From: Flaviaestuariibacter flavus
GTDB lineage: Bacteria > Bacteroidota > Bacteroidia > Chitinophagales > Chitinophagaceae
Direction of reading: 5' to 3'
DNA: 64,000 bases
Assembly (NCBI RefSeq): GCF_004337505.1
Contig: NZ_SJZI01000001.1
Coordinates: forward strand, 87,977-151,976
Positions within the stretch are counted from its first letter, which is position 1. Every line of letters starts with the position of its first letter. Below the pieces are notes generated by a model that saw only the letters and a program-made list of their open reading frames with translations, was not told the DNA's origin and searched no databases. Of the stretch, positions 1-8,197 are shown piece after piece. The translations under genes and the position numbers were made by a program.

Positions 1-553
1 GATCGAACAAAAGGTCCCACATTGCGACGTAAGAATCCGGGTGCGCGGCCACATAGGATCGCATCAGGCTTTGCTTCGCGGGCATATCAATGATCTCCCC
101 CGTGATGGTGTCAACCGCTACACTGTAAAGCTTCTTTAGCTGCGCATACTCATCGTTCGGCCGGGTATGAATGCGCGGCCCAAGGGTTTTTTCCGTCGCC
201 AGGTCGCCGACGTTTATTTGAACAGGGCCCCCGTCGATGAAATAGAAACGGGAAGTATATCCCCGGTTTGCTTTCGGATCGTAGTAAGACACAGAAAGTG
301 GGTGGGGATAGCTGATGGTGCCATGGAGCTCAAACCGGCCGTTTTCGACCCGTGTCCTGGGGTTGTAGCCGGAGTCAATGTCTTTGGACGAGAGTGTGCA
401 GCCGTTGAAGGAGGGTGGGTAGGTGCCTACCACTACAATCAGCTCCTGGTTTTCATACTGCCGGGAAGTCCCGATTATTTTAAACGGTTTGCCTTGCTGT
501 GCCTGAAGCAGCAGCGGTAAAAGGAATAATATGACCAGACTCCTTCGGAACAT
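1..553 (-). CDS. DUF4369/TlpA-like thiol-disulfide protein, N-terminal part only
   Basis: The frame opens with ATG at 553 and runs off the left edge, so about 184 residues are seen and the C-terminus is missing. It begins with a short signal peptide (MFRRSLVILFLLPLLLQAQQ). A beta-rich stretch follows, with the pattern of the DUF4369 domain that precedes AhpC/TSA or TlpA thioredoxin folds in Bacteroidota: a 'grf.l.G.i..P' core near residues 70-85, then a segment reading AAHPDSYVAMWDLLFD at the cut. In such proteins the catalytic CxxC lies further downstream, outside this window. It would be an exported, periplasm-facing thiol-disulfide reductase. A terminator-like hairpin at 740-767 separates it from the RiPP precursor upstream, so cotranscription with the RiPP genes is unproven. 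The domain call rests on pattern recognition only. Confidence 0.65.
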   Translation of the reverse strand, partial: MFRRSLVILFLLPLLLQAQQGKPFKIIGTSRQYENQELIVVVGTYPPSFNGCTLSSKDIDSGYNPRTRVENGRFELHGTISYPHPLSVSYYDPKANRGYTSRFYFIDGGPVQINVGDLATEKTLGPRIHTRPNDEYAQLKKLYSVAVDTITGEIIDMPAKQSLMRSYVAAHPDSYVAMWDLLFD

Positions 554-739
554 CGTGTTGATAGGAACAAATTGAAACCGGTTATGGGCGTTGCCAGGAT
601 AGGGAATCGGCCGCGGCGATAAACCATTTTCTTGTGCTGGAGAATTTAGTAATTGGTGGTTCCGTCCTGGCAGGGTGCCGGAGGCGCGGAAAGGGTGACA
701 GAAACCTTCTGAATAGGGCATATGTGCGAAAAAGGAAGA

Positions 740-767
740 AAACCCGGTTATGGAAATAACCGGGTTT
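740..767 (-). terminator. Rho-independent terminator after precursor peptide A
   Basis: A perfect 12-bp stem (740-751 with 756-767) closes a 4-nt loop. On the minus strand it is followed by a T-rich run, ten bases after the stop codon of the precursor gene at 778. It would end the short precursor transcript, which fits a precursor made in excess over the enzymes. Confidence 0.75.
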
Positions 768-777
768 AAGATTATCA

Positions 778-972
778 TCAGATGCAGCATCTCCAGTCGT
801 AAACACCGGGGCCGGTGCTTTCTGCACGGTAGCCGTTCCAGGCACAGGCGCCGACCTGTACGATCGTGCCGGTACATGCTTTGATCGTGCTGTCGCCGCT
901 GCCGGCAACGATGGACTTCATTTCTTCGCGGGAGAGTTTGTTCTCAATTTGAGCGATGGTCAATTTTTTCAT
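778..972 (-). CDS. RiPP precursor peptide A (Cys-containing, GG-type leader)
   Basis: This is a 64-residue peptide. I chose ATG 972 (MKKLTIAQIENKLSREEMK) over the upstream in-frame start at 1044 because the MKKL...LSREEMK..I.AG leader is the pattern of Bacteroidota natural-product precursors (TIGR04149-like or class I lanthipeptide leaders). The leader ends near SIVAGSG at residues 20-26. The putative core is about 38 residues, starts DSTIKACTG and has four Cys (one early, one middle, a CC pair at the C-terminal end) plus several Ser/Thr. The core could take thioether rings after LanB dehydration, or disulfides made by the neighbouring VKOR-thioredoxin protein. It lies 98 bp downstream of that gene on the same strand and has its own terminator. 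The precursor call is fairly firm; the modification is inference. Confidence 0.8.
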   Translation of the reverse strand: MKKLTIAQIENKLSREEMKSIVAGSGDSTIKACTGTIVQVGACAWNGYRAESTGPGVYDWRCCI

Positions 973-1070
973 CGTTAAGACTTTTGTCGATTGATTGATT
1001 TGGCCCGGGTTAAGGTACCGGACGCTTTTACCTTTGTTGTGCACACAAAACGTTGGAAGCCGGGAAGGCT

Positions 1071-2675
1071 TTATAGTAAATGATTTAGATCTTCGATCCG
1101 GTATGCCGCCGGCAATTGGTAGCCGTTAACAAAAAATGTCGGTGTGAACATTATTGCATTCTGGTCGCACCAGTTTTTCATGTCATTCAGCTTTTCGCCA
1201 AGGGGAAAAGGGAACTCTTGTAAGGGGCGCGCTTTCGCGAAAGCCGGGTATTCTTTTCTCGGCGATCCGTACCAGTGGTCAAGCGCCTGTACCAGGGCTG
1301 CTTCATTGTCCAGCTCCTGAACTGTAAGGAAATGTTTAATCACCCTGGAAATATCATTTTCGGCGTCTGCAGCGGTAAAGATGATCCGGACATTCACCCG
1401 GCCGGTAGCCAGCAGCGCATCTATATGCTTATGAGCATTTGCACAGGGGCCGCAAAACGGGTTACAAACCTTCACTAGTGTGTGCTCGGCGTCCGGGTTG
1501 CCTAAGCTCAGGCCCAGCCCTTCTGTTGAACCGGCGATCTTCTTTTGGCGGTGCAATAATGCCGCGAAGACTTCTTTGTTGTATTTGAACTTATTCAGTT
1601 CTTTCTTAAAATGTTTGCCTGCCTGTGCGTCGAAATAGGCTTTTTTTGATGCCACCCAAAACAATGCGGGAAGGAGAAAGGAGGTTAAGATGGTGAACTG
1701 CGCCTGGTACGATGGCAAATGGAAGCTTTTCCCGTTGTTCCAATACCCGAAATAGCAAGTAATGGCTTCGGTTACGAGAAGGGCCTGTATTGCCAGGCAA
1801 AGTGGGCACCACTGTTTCGCAACCCGCCATTGGTAATAAACAGAATAAACTGTGTAAGGCAGGGCCAGGAGATTGATCCACGATAAAAGCGCCAGGGCAC
1901 TGGTAGACGCAAGGGCCAAGGCCAGGAATGAACCTGTGAAATAACAGAAACCGATCTCGCTCCAGCTAAGCCAGTTGAAAACTTTGGCACCCCTCGATCC
2001 TAAAACTGCGGTGCAACTCGTTTTGTTGGTCCCGGAGCAGATCTGTTGCAGTAGGGGGTTCGTTTTGTCGACTTCGAACCAGAGCAGCAGCACGGTGGCG
2101 GAGCAACCGAGAAGTTTCGTAAACAAAAGTGCGGTCATAGCGTGGCCGGCTGCATTTGCATTAGCCAGGATTGCGAAGAGTACGAACAACAGCAATCCCG
2201 CTCCGCAAATCAACGGTGCACGCAATCCCGAAAGCAGTTCCTTCCTTTTCCTGGATGCATATTTTTCTTCACCGGAAAGCTCGTTTTTTTCAGCAAGCAG
2301 GGCCGTATTTGTCCAGTTTTTCAAGAACTCCTCTCGGCTCAGATGCTCTTTGCGGCCTCTTTCGTTGAAAAAATCGACTGTGCCATTTACGTTGTTGACC
2401 ATCACGAAGCTGCCGCCTCCCCGGTTTACATGGGCGATAAATGGCGTCGGAAGCTGATCGAGCGTTTGCGGATCCACTTCAATGGCAGCGTTCGCTACCT
2501 TCCAGGTATTGAGGCTGTCGCTGATACTGTACAAGCTTGGAAAGTCAGGATGTCCTTCAACCTTTTCAATGGCGGAGGAGGCTGTGACAGGAATCTTCAG
2601 TTTTTTCAGTAGTTGAAGCGTCGCCTCAGAGACATTGGAGCTGCTTTTTTTCTCAAGCAATCGGGCCAATCGCAT
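1071..2675 (-). CDS. Membrane thiol oxidoreductase: C39-like domain + VKOR + thioredoxin
   Basis: This 534-residue protein has three parts. Residues 1-145 resemble the peptidase C39-like fold but lack the catalytic Cys box, so this is probably a non-proteolytic binding domain. Residues 150-345 hold about five membrane helices of the vitamin K epoxide reductase (VKOR) type, with the active pair in WCPLC (C290/C293) and the shuttle Cys C213 and C221. Residues 385-534 form a thioredoxin-like domain with a CGPC motif (C408/C411) facing the periplasm. VKOR proteins feed electrons to quinone and make disulfides through such a thioredoxin. This architecture is frequently seen beside RiPP precursors in Bacteroidota. 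It lies between precursors A and B on the same strand, so a role in disulfide formation, maturation or export of the peptides is likely but unproven. Confidence 0.85.
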   Translation of the reverse strand: MRLARLLEKKSSSNVSEATLQLLKKLKIPVTASSAIEKVEGHPDFPSLYSISDSLNTWKVANAAIEVDPQTLDQLPTPFIAHVNRGGGSFVMVNNVNGTVDFFNERGRKEHLSREEFLKNWTNTALLAEKNELSGEEKYASRKRKELLSGLRAPLICGAGLLLFVLFAILANANAAGHAMTALLFTKLLGCSATVLLLWFEVDKTNPLLQQICSGTNKTSCTAVLGSRGAKVFNWLSWSEIGFCYFTGSFLALALASTSALALLSWINLLALPYTVYSVYYQWRVAKQWCPLCLAIQALLVTEAITCYFGYWNNGKSFHLPSYQAQFTILTSFLLPALFWVASKKAYFDAQAGKHFKKELNKFKYNKEVFAALLHRQKKIAGSTEGLGLSLGNPDAEHTLVKVCNPFCGPCANAHKHIDALLATGRVNVRIIFTAADAENDISRVIKHFLTVQELDNEAALVQALDHWYGSPRKEYPAFAKARPLQEFPFPLGEKLNDMKNWCDQNAIMFTPTFFVNGYQLPAAYRIEDLNHLL

Positions 2676-2703
2676 AACGGACGTTTTCGGGTATGGTAGT
2701 CCG

Positions 2704-2735
2704 GGCGGCGCTTCTGAAAGTTCTCAGGAGCCGCC
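2704..2735 (-). other. Hairpin between precursor B and the VKOR gene
   Basis: Inverted hexamers (GGCGGC at 2704-2709, GCCGCC at 2730-2735) with partly pairing inner bases sit in the 104-bp gap between precursor B and the VKOR gene. No T-run follows on the minus strand, so it is not a classic terminator. It could stabilise the upstream precursor mRNA or reduce read-through into the enzyme gene. Confidence 0.3.
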
Positions 2736-2779
2736 GGGTTTCGGTATAGCATCTGTACTGACGGTGTTCAGCCCACCCC

Positions 2780-2950
2780 TTACTTAGGGAGCTTCTGCTG
2801 GAAAAGCACGGGAGGCAGCCCGGTGCCGGTGATCGTGATCGTTGTGGTAGTGGGATCGGTGGGCAGGCTAAAATTGTTGTTGTGCTTGTTTGAGTATACA
2901 ACCAGGGTTCTCGGTCTGATTTTCAGGGAAAGGTTCTTTGTATTTCTCAT
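2780..2950 (-). CDS. RiPP precursor peptide B (Thr-rich, no Cys)
   Basis: This is a 56-residue peptide starting at ATG 2950 (MRNTKNLSLKIRPRTLVVYS); an in-frame GTG at 2968 is the alternative start. A basic NLSLKIRPRT leader with an SNK motif is followed by a core containing PTDPTTTTITITGTGLPP, with eight Thr in the run and no Cys anywhere. The leader differs from precursor A but has the LSLK element seen in Bacteroidota class I lanthipeptide-type precursors. The Thr run is an obvious target for the LanB encoded at 4863-7886, which would give dehydrobutyrines. Without Cys the peptide cannot form intramolecular lanthionines. It heads the leftward transcript precursor B - VKOR - precursor A. The gene call rests on its composition, leader and location, and I have not matched it to a named family. 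Confidence 0.65.
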   Translation of the reverse strand: MRNTKNLSLKIRPRTLVVYSNKHNNNFSLPTDPTTTTITITGTGLPPVLFQQKLPK

Positions 2951-3046
2951 CGTTAGTGTTTGTTTCACTAACCTACTTATTCAGCTCTTTTGCGGAATGA
3001 ATATTACACGTCCCGCGATATTCTGTAGATGATTTTCATTTTTCCG

Positions 3047-3054
3047 TATATTTA
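3047..3054 (+). promoter_or_regulatory. Likely -7 element for the LytS/LytTR operon
   Basis: TATATTTA, one base off the Bacteroidota -7 consensus TAnnTTTG, ends seven bases before the GTG start of the kinase gene. The transcript would be almost leaderless. It lies in the 110-bp divergent gap shared with precursor B. Confidence 0.35.
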
Positions 3055-3060
3055 GTGTAA

Positions 3061-4173
3061 GTGAAAACGCGCTGGTTTTTGGATCGATATCGTACTCTTC
3101 TCTATCATTTGGCCGGATGGCTGATTTTTATTGCGTATGAGGTTTCATTCGTAAGTCTGATCCGTATTTCGGGCAGGGATTTTTCCGTGTTGCATCTGTT
3201 TGTCATTCCCTACCTGGTGAACATATCGCTGTTCTATTTCCATTCCCTGTTCACATTCCCTGTTGCTATGTCGGGGCGAAGGAAAAATGGGTTCATTTTC
3301 CTGGCGCTCATTGCATCGGAGCTGTTTGTGTACCTGCTTATAATGGGCCTGAAGGACGTGGGACGCGGTCCGGACAAGGGCGTTTTTTTCTTAAACCTTT
3401 ACCGGGATCGGATTGCATTTATACAACAGTTATGGCGGGGGATTTATTTCCTGATTTTCAGTTCCGCCTTCTGGTTCATTCAGCGAACGTTTCGAAACGA
3501 GCGATTGTTGAAGGAGGCTGAGAAGAAAGACCTGCTGCGCATCCAGGAAAAAAAGGACCTTGAATTGCTGCTCGTTTCCACACAGAATGCATATTTAAAG
3601 TCGCAGGTGAACCCGCACCTTTTGTTTAACACACTCAACCTGATTCACAGCGAGATTCAACAGCTGTCGCCGGTGGCATCCGATGCCATCATCGGGCTTT
3701 CGGACATGATGCGCTATTCCCTGGCACCCTCGGAAATGGATGGCAAAGTCTTTCTTGAAGAGGAAATAGCACAGATCGAGAATCTTATCGGTATTAACCA
3801 GCTTCGGTTCAGAACAAAACTGAATATTGAAGTTCAGATGGAAGGGCACTTCGGGCATCTGCGCATCGTGCCGCTATTGTTAATCCCTTTTGTTGAAAAT
3901 CTGTTTAAGTATGCTGATCTCATGGATGAAGCAGATCCCGCTGTCATCAAGATCCATGCACGCGGTTCGACGCTTTGTTTTAAAGCCGGCAACCGGAAGA
4001 AGACTGGTCGTGTACTGCCGTCGCACGGAATCGGCATAACAAACGTCCGGACACGACTGAACGCCCGCTATCCCGCGATGCATCGCCTTAAGATCGAAGA
4101 AACCCGTACTCATTTCAGGGTTGAGCTGAACCTAAACCTACACTGCAGTTATGCTGAGTTGCTACATCATTGA
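3061..4173 (+). CDS. LytS-family sensor histidine kinase
   Basis: This 370-residue protein starts with GTG at 3061. It has four predicted membrane helices in residues 12-140, a short coiled linker (145-175), then the His_kinase (LytS/YehU) box with the phospho-acceptor H186 in SQVNPHLLFN. A degenerate ATPase domain follows, with the N-box-like LIPFVENLFKYA and the G-box GIGITNVRTRL. The C-terminus overlaps the next gene by 23 bp, so kinase and regulator are coupled. It is divergent from RiPP precursor B and adjacent to the LanB gene, which makes it the likely sensor for the RiPP cluster. The ligand is unknown. It could sense the mature peptide, as in other bacteriocin systems, but that is inference. 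Confidence 0.9.
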   Translation: MKTRWFLDRYRTLLYHLAGWLIFIAYEVSFVSLIRISGRDFSVLHLFVIPYLVNISLFYFHSLFTFPVAMSGRRKNGFIFLALIASELFVYLLIMGLKDVGRGPDKGVFFLNLYRDRIAFIQQLWRGIYFLIFSSAFWFIQRTFRNERLLKEAEKKDLLRIQEKKDLELLLVSTQNAYLKSQVNPHLLFNTLNLIHSEIQQLSPVASDAIIGLSDMMRYSLAPSEMDGKVFLEEEIAQIENLIGINQLRFRTKLNIEVQMEGHFGHLRIVPLLLIPFVENLFKYADLMDEADPAVIKIHARGSTLCFKAGNRKKTGRVLPSHGIGITNVRTRLNARYPAMHRLKIEETRTHFRVELNLNLHCSYAELLHH

Positions 4174-4882
4174 TGATGAATTTCATTCAATCAAGAGTCT
4201 TTCGAAGTATATTGATGATACACCGTTTATCGAGTTGGTCGGTTATAACGAGAACCCGGTAGCGGCGCTGGCCCAATTCCAGCAAATGAGCCGATACCCG
4301 GATATCATTTTCCTGGACATTGAAATGCCCCAGCTTTCAGGACTGGAAATGTCTTCACTGCTCAAGGACAAGACGGCGATTGTTTTTACCACGGCGCACC
4401 CGGGATTTGCGTTGGAGGCTTTTGAGTTGGAGATTCGTGATTATTTGTTGAAACCCGTATCGTACCAGAGGTTCCTCAAATGCGTTACGAAACTTCAGGA
4501 ACAGCTCTCCCCGAAACTGAACCCAGTTCCGGAGAAGACCGATGCATTCTTTTATATTCAGAGCGAGGGCAAGGGGAAGCTGCTGAAGGTGTTTACGAAT
4601 GAAATCGTGTTTATCGAAAGCAAAAAAAATTATGTATCGATAAGTACGGTGCAAGGCAATAGCCTGACCTACCTTACGTTAACCGAAATCGAAGAAAAAC
4701 TTCCCCCGTTCTTTTTGAGAATCAGCAAATCGCACATCATCAATTCGCATAAGATTACTTCCGTTCAGGGTAACGAGGTCAGGATGCAAAACAACGCGCA
4801 GGGTTTCCTGGTGGGACCGAGTTATAAAGCGGCGTTCCAGGCTTATATGGACACACATCTGATCAGATCGAAACGCCTGTGA
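4151..4882 (+). CDS. LytTR-family response regulator
   Basis: This 243-residue protein has a CheY-like receiver (1-120; acidic pair D8/D9, phospho-acceptor D56 in FLDIEMPQ, and K of the LLKPV motif) and a LytTR DNA-binding domain (about 140-238, with FIESKKNYVSI and FFLRISKSHIIN). It is translated from an ATG inside the 3' end of the kinase gene. Its last 20 bp overlap convergently with the 3' end of the LanB gene. It is the cognate partner of the kinase. The promoters of the precursor genes and of lanB are the natural candidate targets, but I could not identify a LytTR direct repeat with confidence. Confidence 0.9.
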   Translation: MLSCYIIDDEFHSIKSLSKYIDDTPFIELVGYNENPVAALAQFQQMSRYPDIIFLDIEMPQLSGLEMSSLLKDKTAIVFTTAHPGFALEAFELEIRDYLLKPVSYQRFLKCVTKLQEQLSPKLNPVPEKTDAFFYIQSEGKGKLLKVFTNEIVFIESKKNYVSISTVQGNSLTYLTLTEIEEKLPPFFLRISKSHIINSHKITSVQGNEVRMQNNAQGFLVGPSYKAAFQAYMDTHLIRSKRL

Positions 4883-7800
4883 TTTCTTGCTGGTTTTTGT
4901 GAAAGGTCATGGCCAGTTGACGGTAGGTAAAGTAGTATGTGACCATTTCCCAATAACGTTGGTTGTAGGTAAAGAGCCGATTCAGATGCATGTGAATGAT
5001 GTCCGCAGCCAGCTTTTCGGGATACACGCCCGAAGCCTGGATATTCGAGGCGGTTCGTACCAGATCCGTGATATTCCGGGCGAGCCGTTTGTATGTCTTG
5101 CTGTTGCTTCTATAGTTTTCGGCGAGGGTTTGCGTAAGCAGTTTTTTGTATCCCCTTTCAATATCTGTTTTCACGTCCTTAGGATTGTCAAATTCGGACA
5201 GAAACCGGTCGAACTGGCGCCGGCAAAAGGCGATTTGCTCCTGCTGGTCAAATCCAAAAGATGGCAGCATTTCGAATACAGATCTGACACCTGTAGAGAT
5301 TTTTGTTTCATCTGTTTGATTCTGCCCTTTGTTCTTTTTTAAAAAGGCCCCGATGATCTCGCTGCTTTCCTGGAAGATTCCTTCGACCGGGACTATCAGT
5401 TCAGGTGAGTACCGTTCTGTTTCCCGTTTATAGCGGTCGGTCTCACAGCTGCGCACCAGCTTCATTCCAATGAGTTTGTTCAGGCGGCTTGTCAGTGCGC
5501 CAATAATGTCTGCTCTGTTTTCTGGCAGCGTTCTTATGCGCAGGCGCAGGTGATAGTCGGGGTCGTTATAACGTATCCAAAACCATTCAATCGTGGCTTC
5601 TTTTTTCCAGTGGGTTATGAGGGGCAATATGTGTTTCTGCAAAATAAGGTCGGAGGATAGCGGGTGGCAGTAGATTTTGACATAGTACCAGTCGCTGGTG
5701 TCGGCGATTGAAGGCCGGCATGATTTAGTGCCCTGTGGATCTGCTACCCGGTAAACTTTTTCCTCCCGGTATATCGGTGCTATAAACTGCCCGGTCAACG
5801 GCTCCCGCTTCGTATTGAACACCCCGTTTGCCCGGATAAATGGAAATTCACGCAGTACGATATTTTTCTTCCCGCTTATTTCCTGCAGCAGCAAGTTTAT
5901 TTCACTTTCAACGGTCGTGTCGATCACGAGAAAGTTATCGTGCACTACATAGGCCAGGTATCTGGGAAGGCTCCTTTTCGTTACCAGGCTCTTGAAGTTT
6001 TTCACCGCTTCTGTTTCGGTCGGCGCATCGAGCAGGTCTTTGGCCGGAAAATGCCATTCTGCAAGGTGCAGAACGCAGGATTTGTACGTTACTCTCGGGT
6101 AAAACTGCAGCCCGGGAGCCAGCGTGGACAAGGAAAGAGTAAGATTCGTTTTGAGCTCCTGCTTTTGCAGTTCGCATAGGAAGCGGAATACCGGGTAGGC
6201 GTTCCGGGTGTAGTTATATGCCGAGGATAGCTGCGGAATAACAAACTTCCGGAGACGTTTGGAATAAAGGCGGATCTGGTTCTCTTTTACGGAAACGTAG
6301 AGATCGGCTAGCTGTATTTGTTTGTCCTGCGCCAGTTTTGACGTTGTAAGCACCGGGATTTCGTATTGCACTAATGATGGTCGCCGGTTGATGTTTGCCG
6401 CGTGCAAATCGCAGACATGGGCCACTTCAGCGAAAACCACGTCCTCGTTGCAGGTCTGCTCCTTTTCTGCTATTTCTTTTGCCAGTGGGTAGATGGCGTC
6501 TGATCCCGCAAAGCGCCCCAGTAGCGATAGCGCCGTGTTGCCTCCCGCTTGTTCGATATATACCTGTTCGCCCATAGGCCGAAATATTACCGAAAGGCTC
6601 GGCGCCAGGTTGCTGTCCCGGTTACCGGCTGAAAGTGCCGCTAAATGATCGTCGGTTATTACCAGCTCATCTATCCCCGCACCGGCGTTTTTTGCGATCC
6701 ACTCCCGGAGCAAAACTGAAGTCTCGTCCTGGAAAGAGGTGCTGCTGCCGGCCGGCTCTGGCGTTTTCGTAACGGGGATCGTAAACAGGGTGCTGTCGAG
6801 TATCTTGTCCAGATTCCCATAGCCGATTCCAAATTGCGGGTCAAGCGCCTCGAGGAGCGGAACTTCCCCGGTCTCATATTTTTCTGCGAATCGTTTTTTG
6901 AAGTTCTCCAGGTCCGGGTGCGCTGATATTGATGAAAGCCGGTCAAGGCATGACAAGCCATCCAGCAATTGTTTCTGATAGCGGATCGGAAGTTGACCGC
7001 TTTCAACTTTTCGCTCGCTGGTAGCATAAAATGGATTTGCCGATCTGGATTCTGAAAGCGATTCAAGGGTAGCCAGCCCGTCTGCGATTTCTGCAAGCGC
7101 TTTCCCGTATTCTGCCCCGGTATCGATTTTCGTAGCGACCGCTGTTGCGTTGAGTGAAAGATGCCTCGAAAGGTGCTGAAGTACAATCGACGTATAATCT
7201 GCGCCTGTAATATTGGGGGCCGTAGGGGGGAGGAGAATTTGTTCTTCAGCTAATTCCCCAAGAAACCGCCTGGCTGGTTCGGGTTCTGCATTCGTTTCTT
7301 TGATAATGAAAGTAATTATCTCGTCGAAGGTTCGCCCATTGTTGCAATAAAGCAGGAGCTTTTTGAGAAACGCATTCCGGTCGATAGAGACCATGGAAAA
7401 GCAGGCTTCCTGGCCTTCGCCGAATTCTCTCTTGGTGTAGCGCAGGTCGATCTTGCTGTGAAAAAGCGAGTGGTTAACAACGTAAACTCCCTCCGGCTTT
7501 TCGTGTTTCAGAAACGTTTGCCATAGATTGAAAAGTAAGGCATAGTCGGGTTTCACGTCCACCACGGGCGATCCAACAGTGAGATCATTTTCCGTATTGT
7601 CTCCCCATCTAACGGCTGAAAACGAGGCAAAAAGGCCAAACGGCGTAGACCGGTACGATGCGCGGTTCAGGTATTTCCTCACGCTCATTTTCTGTTTGTC
7701 GCTCAGCGCGTCATAGGAGAAGTCTTTTCGCAGCAATTCTTCATAAAAGTTGCGGCTGGCCAGGAAAATGGCCAGTTGAAAATCCGGCGTTTTTAAGATG

Positions 7801-7886
7801 GTATTCTCATTTATGCCGCGGTATTGTTGAAAACTGTAAAGAGGTGTCCGGAGCATCAGTGTCTCGGAAAACTGAAATTTGATCAT
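4863..7886 (-). CDS. Full-length lantibiotic dehydratase (LanB)
   Basis: This 1007-residue protein uses tRNA-bound glutamate to glutamylate Ser/Thr of a precursor peptide and then eliminates glutamate to give dehydroamino acids. The N-terminal glutamylation domain shows the family motif RSTPFGLFA at residues 79-87. The C-terminal thiopeptide-type/SpaB elimination domain starts near residue 733 (WYYVKIYCHP) and has the WFWIRYNDPDYHLRLR motif around 768-782. Both halves are on one chain, so this is not the split LanB of pinensin-type clusters. It is monocistronic as far as seen: the next gene upstream belongs to another operon and the two-component genes converge on its 3' end. Both precursor peptides nearby contain Ser/Thr and are candidate substrates. 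No LanC-like cyclase lies within the window. Confidence 0.92.
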   Translation of the reverse strand: MIKFQFSETLMLRTPLYSFQQYRGINENTILKTPDFQLAIFLASRNFYEELLRKDFSYDALSDKQKMSVRKYLNRASYRSTPFGLFASFSAVRWGDNTENDLTVGSPVVDVKPDYALLFNLWQTFLKHEKPEGVYVVNHSLFHSKIDLRYTKREFGEGQEACFSMVSIDRNAFLKKLLLYCNNGRTFDEIITFIIKETNAEPEPARRFLGELAEEQILLPPTAPNITGADYTSIVLQHLSRHLSLNATAVATKIDTGAEYGKALAEIADGLATLESLSESRSANPFYATSERKVESGQLPIRYQKQLLDGLSCLDRLSSISAHPDLENFKKRFAEKYETGEVPLLEALDPQFGIGYGNLDKILDSTLFTIPVTKTPEPAGSSTSFQDETSVLLREWIAKNAGAGIDELVITDDHLAALSAGNRDSNLAPSLSVIFRPMGEQVYIEQAGGNTALSLLGRFAGSDAIYPLAKEIAEKEQTCNEDVVFAEVAHVCDLHAANINRRPSLVQYEIPVLTTSKLAQDKQIQLADLYVSVKENQIRLYSKRLRKFVIPQLSSAYNYTRNAYPVFRFLCELQKQELKTNLTLSLSTLAPGLQFYPRVTYKSCVLHLAEWHFPAKDLLDAPTETEAVKNFKSLVTKRSLPRYLAYVVHDNFLVIDTTVESEINLLLQEISGKKNIVLREFPFIRANGVFNTKREPLTGQFIAPIYREEKVYRVADPQGTKSCRPSIADTSDWYYVKIYCHPLSSDLILQKHILPLITHWKKEATIEWFWIRYNDPDYHLRLRIRTLPENRADIIGALTSRLNKLIGMKLVRSCETDRYKRETERYSPELIVPVEGIFQESSEIIGAFLKKNKGQNQTDETKISTGVRSVFEMLPSFGFDQQEQIAFCRRQFDRFLSEFDNPKDVKTDIERGYKKLLTQTLAENYRSNSKTYKRLARNITDLVRTASNIQASGVYPEKLAADIIHMHLNRLFTYNQRYWEMVTYYFTYRQLAMTFHKNQQEITGVSI

Positions 7887-8197
7887 ACGTTAGCAGCCGG
7901 TTCAAAGGCAATTGTGAAATCAAAATACAAATTTTATTCATAGACACCAGCGGTTGTATCCTGCCTTATTTATGCTTGTCAAATCCGGTTGTTGAAAAGA
8001 AAAGAGAGGGGTTGTGTGCTGGTTGCCTCCTGGTGTAAAAAGTACCTGGTGTCAGGCCGGTAATTGAATCGCCCGCTGCATGAAGCGTCGTTCTTTATCC
8101 GGGTACGGCAATTGGTGCTGTTTGTATTGGTTAAATGAATTCAAATCAAAAGAAAAAGCCACCGGTTGAGGTGGCATTTTCTTTTGAACCATCAGAA
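7887..8197. other. Intergenic region: lanB promoter and terminator of the next operon
   Basis: No convincing gene lies in these 311 bp. On the minus strand a near-match to the -7 element (TATTTTG, read from 7927 to 7921) precedes lanB by about 35 bp. The right part holds the hairpin at 8158-8175 that terminates the operon on the right. The middle (about 7980-8110) shows nothing I recognise. Confidence 0.5.
8151..8186 (-). terminator. Terminator of the ferritin-like/GMC operon
   Basis: A GC-rich stem (GCCACC at 8158-8163 with GGTGGC at 8170-8175) is extended by A-rich and T-rich arms. It lies about 20 bp after the stop codon of the gene ending at 8198. On the minus strand the distal arm is T-rich, as expected for intrinsic termination. 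Confidence 0.7.

Noticed and set aside
2653..2901. 82-codon minus-strand frame overlapping precursor B and the VKOR start
   Set aside because: It overlaps two better-supported genes in another frame and has no leader-like pattern.
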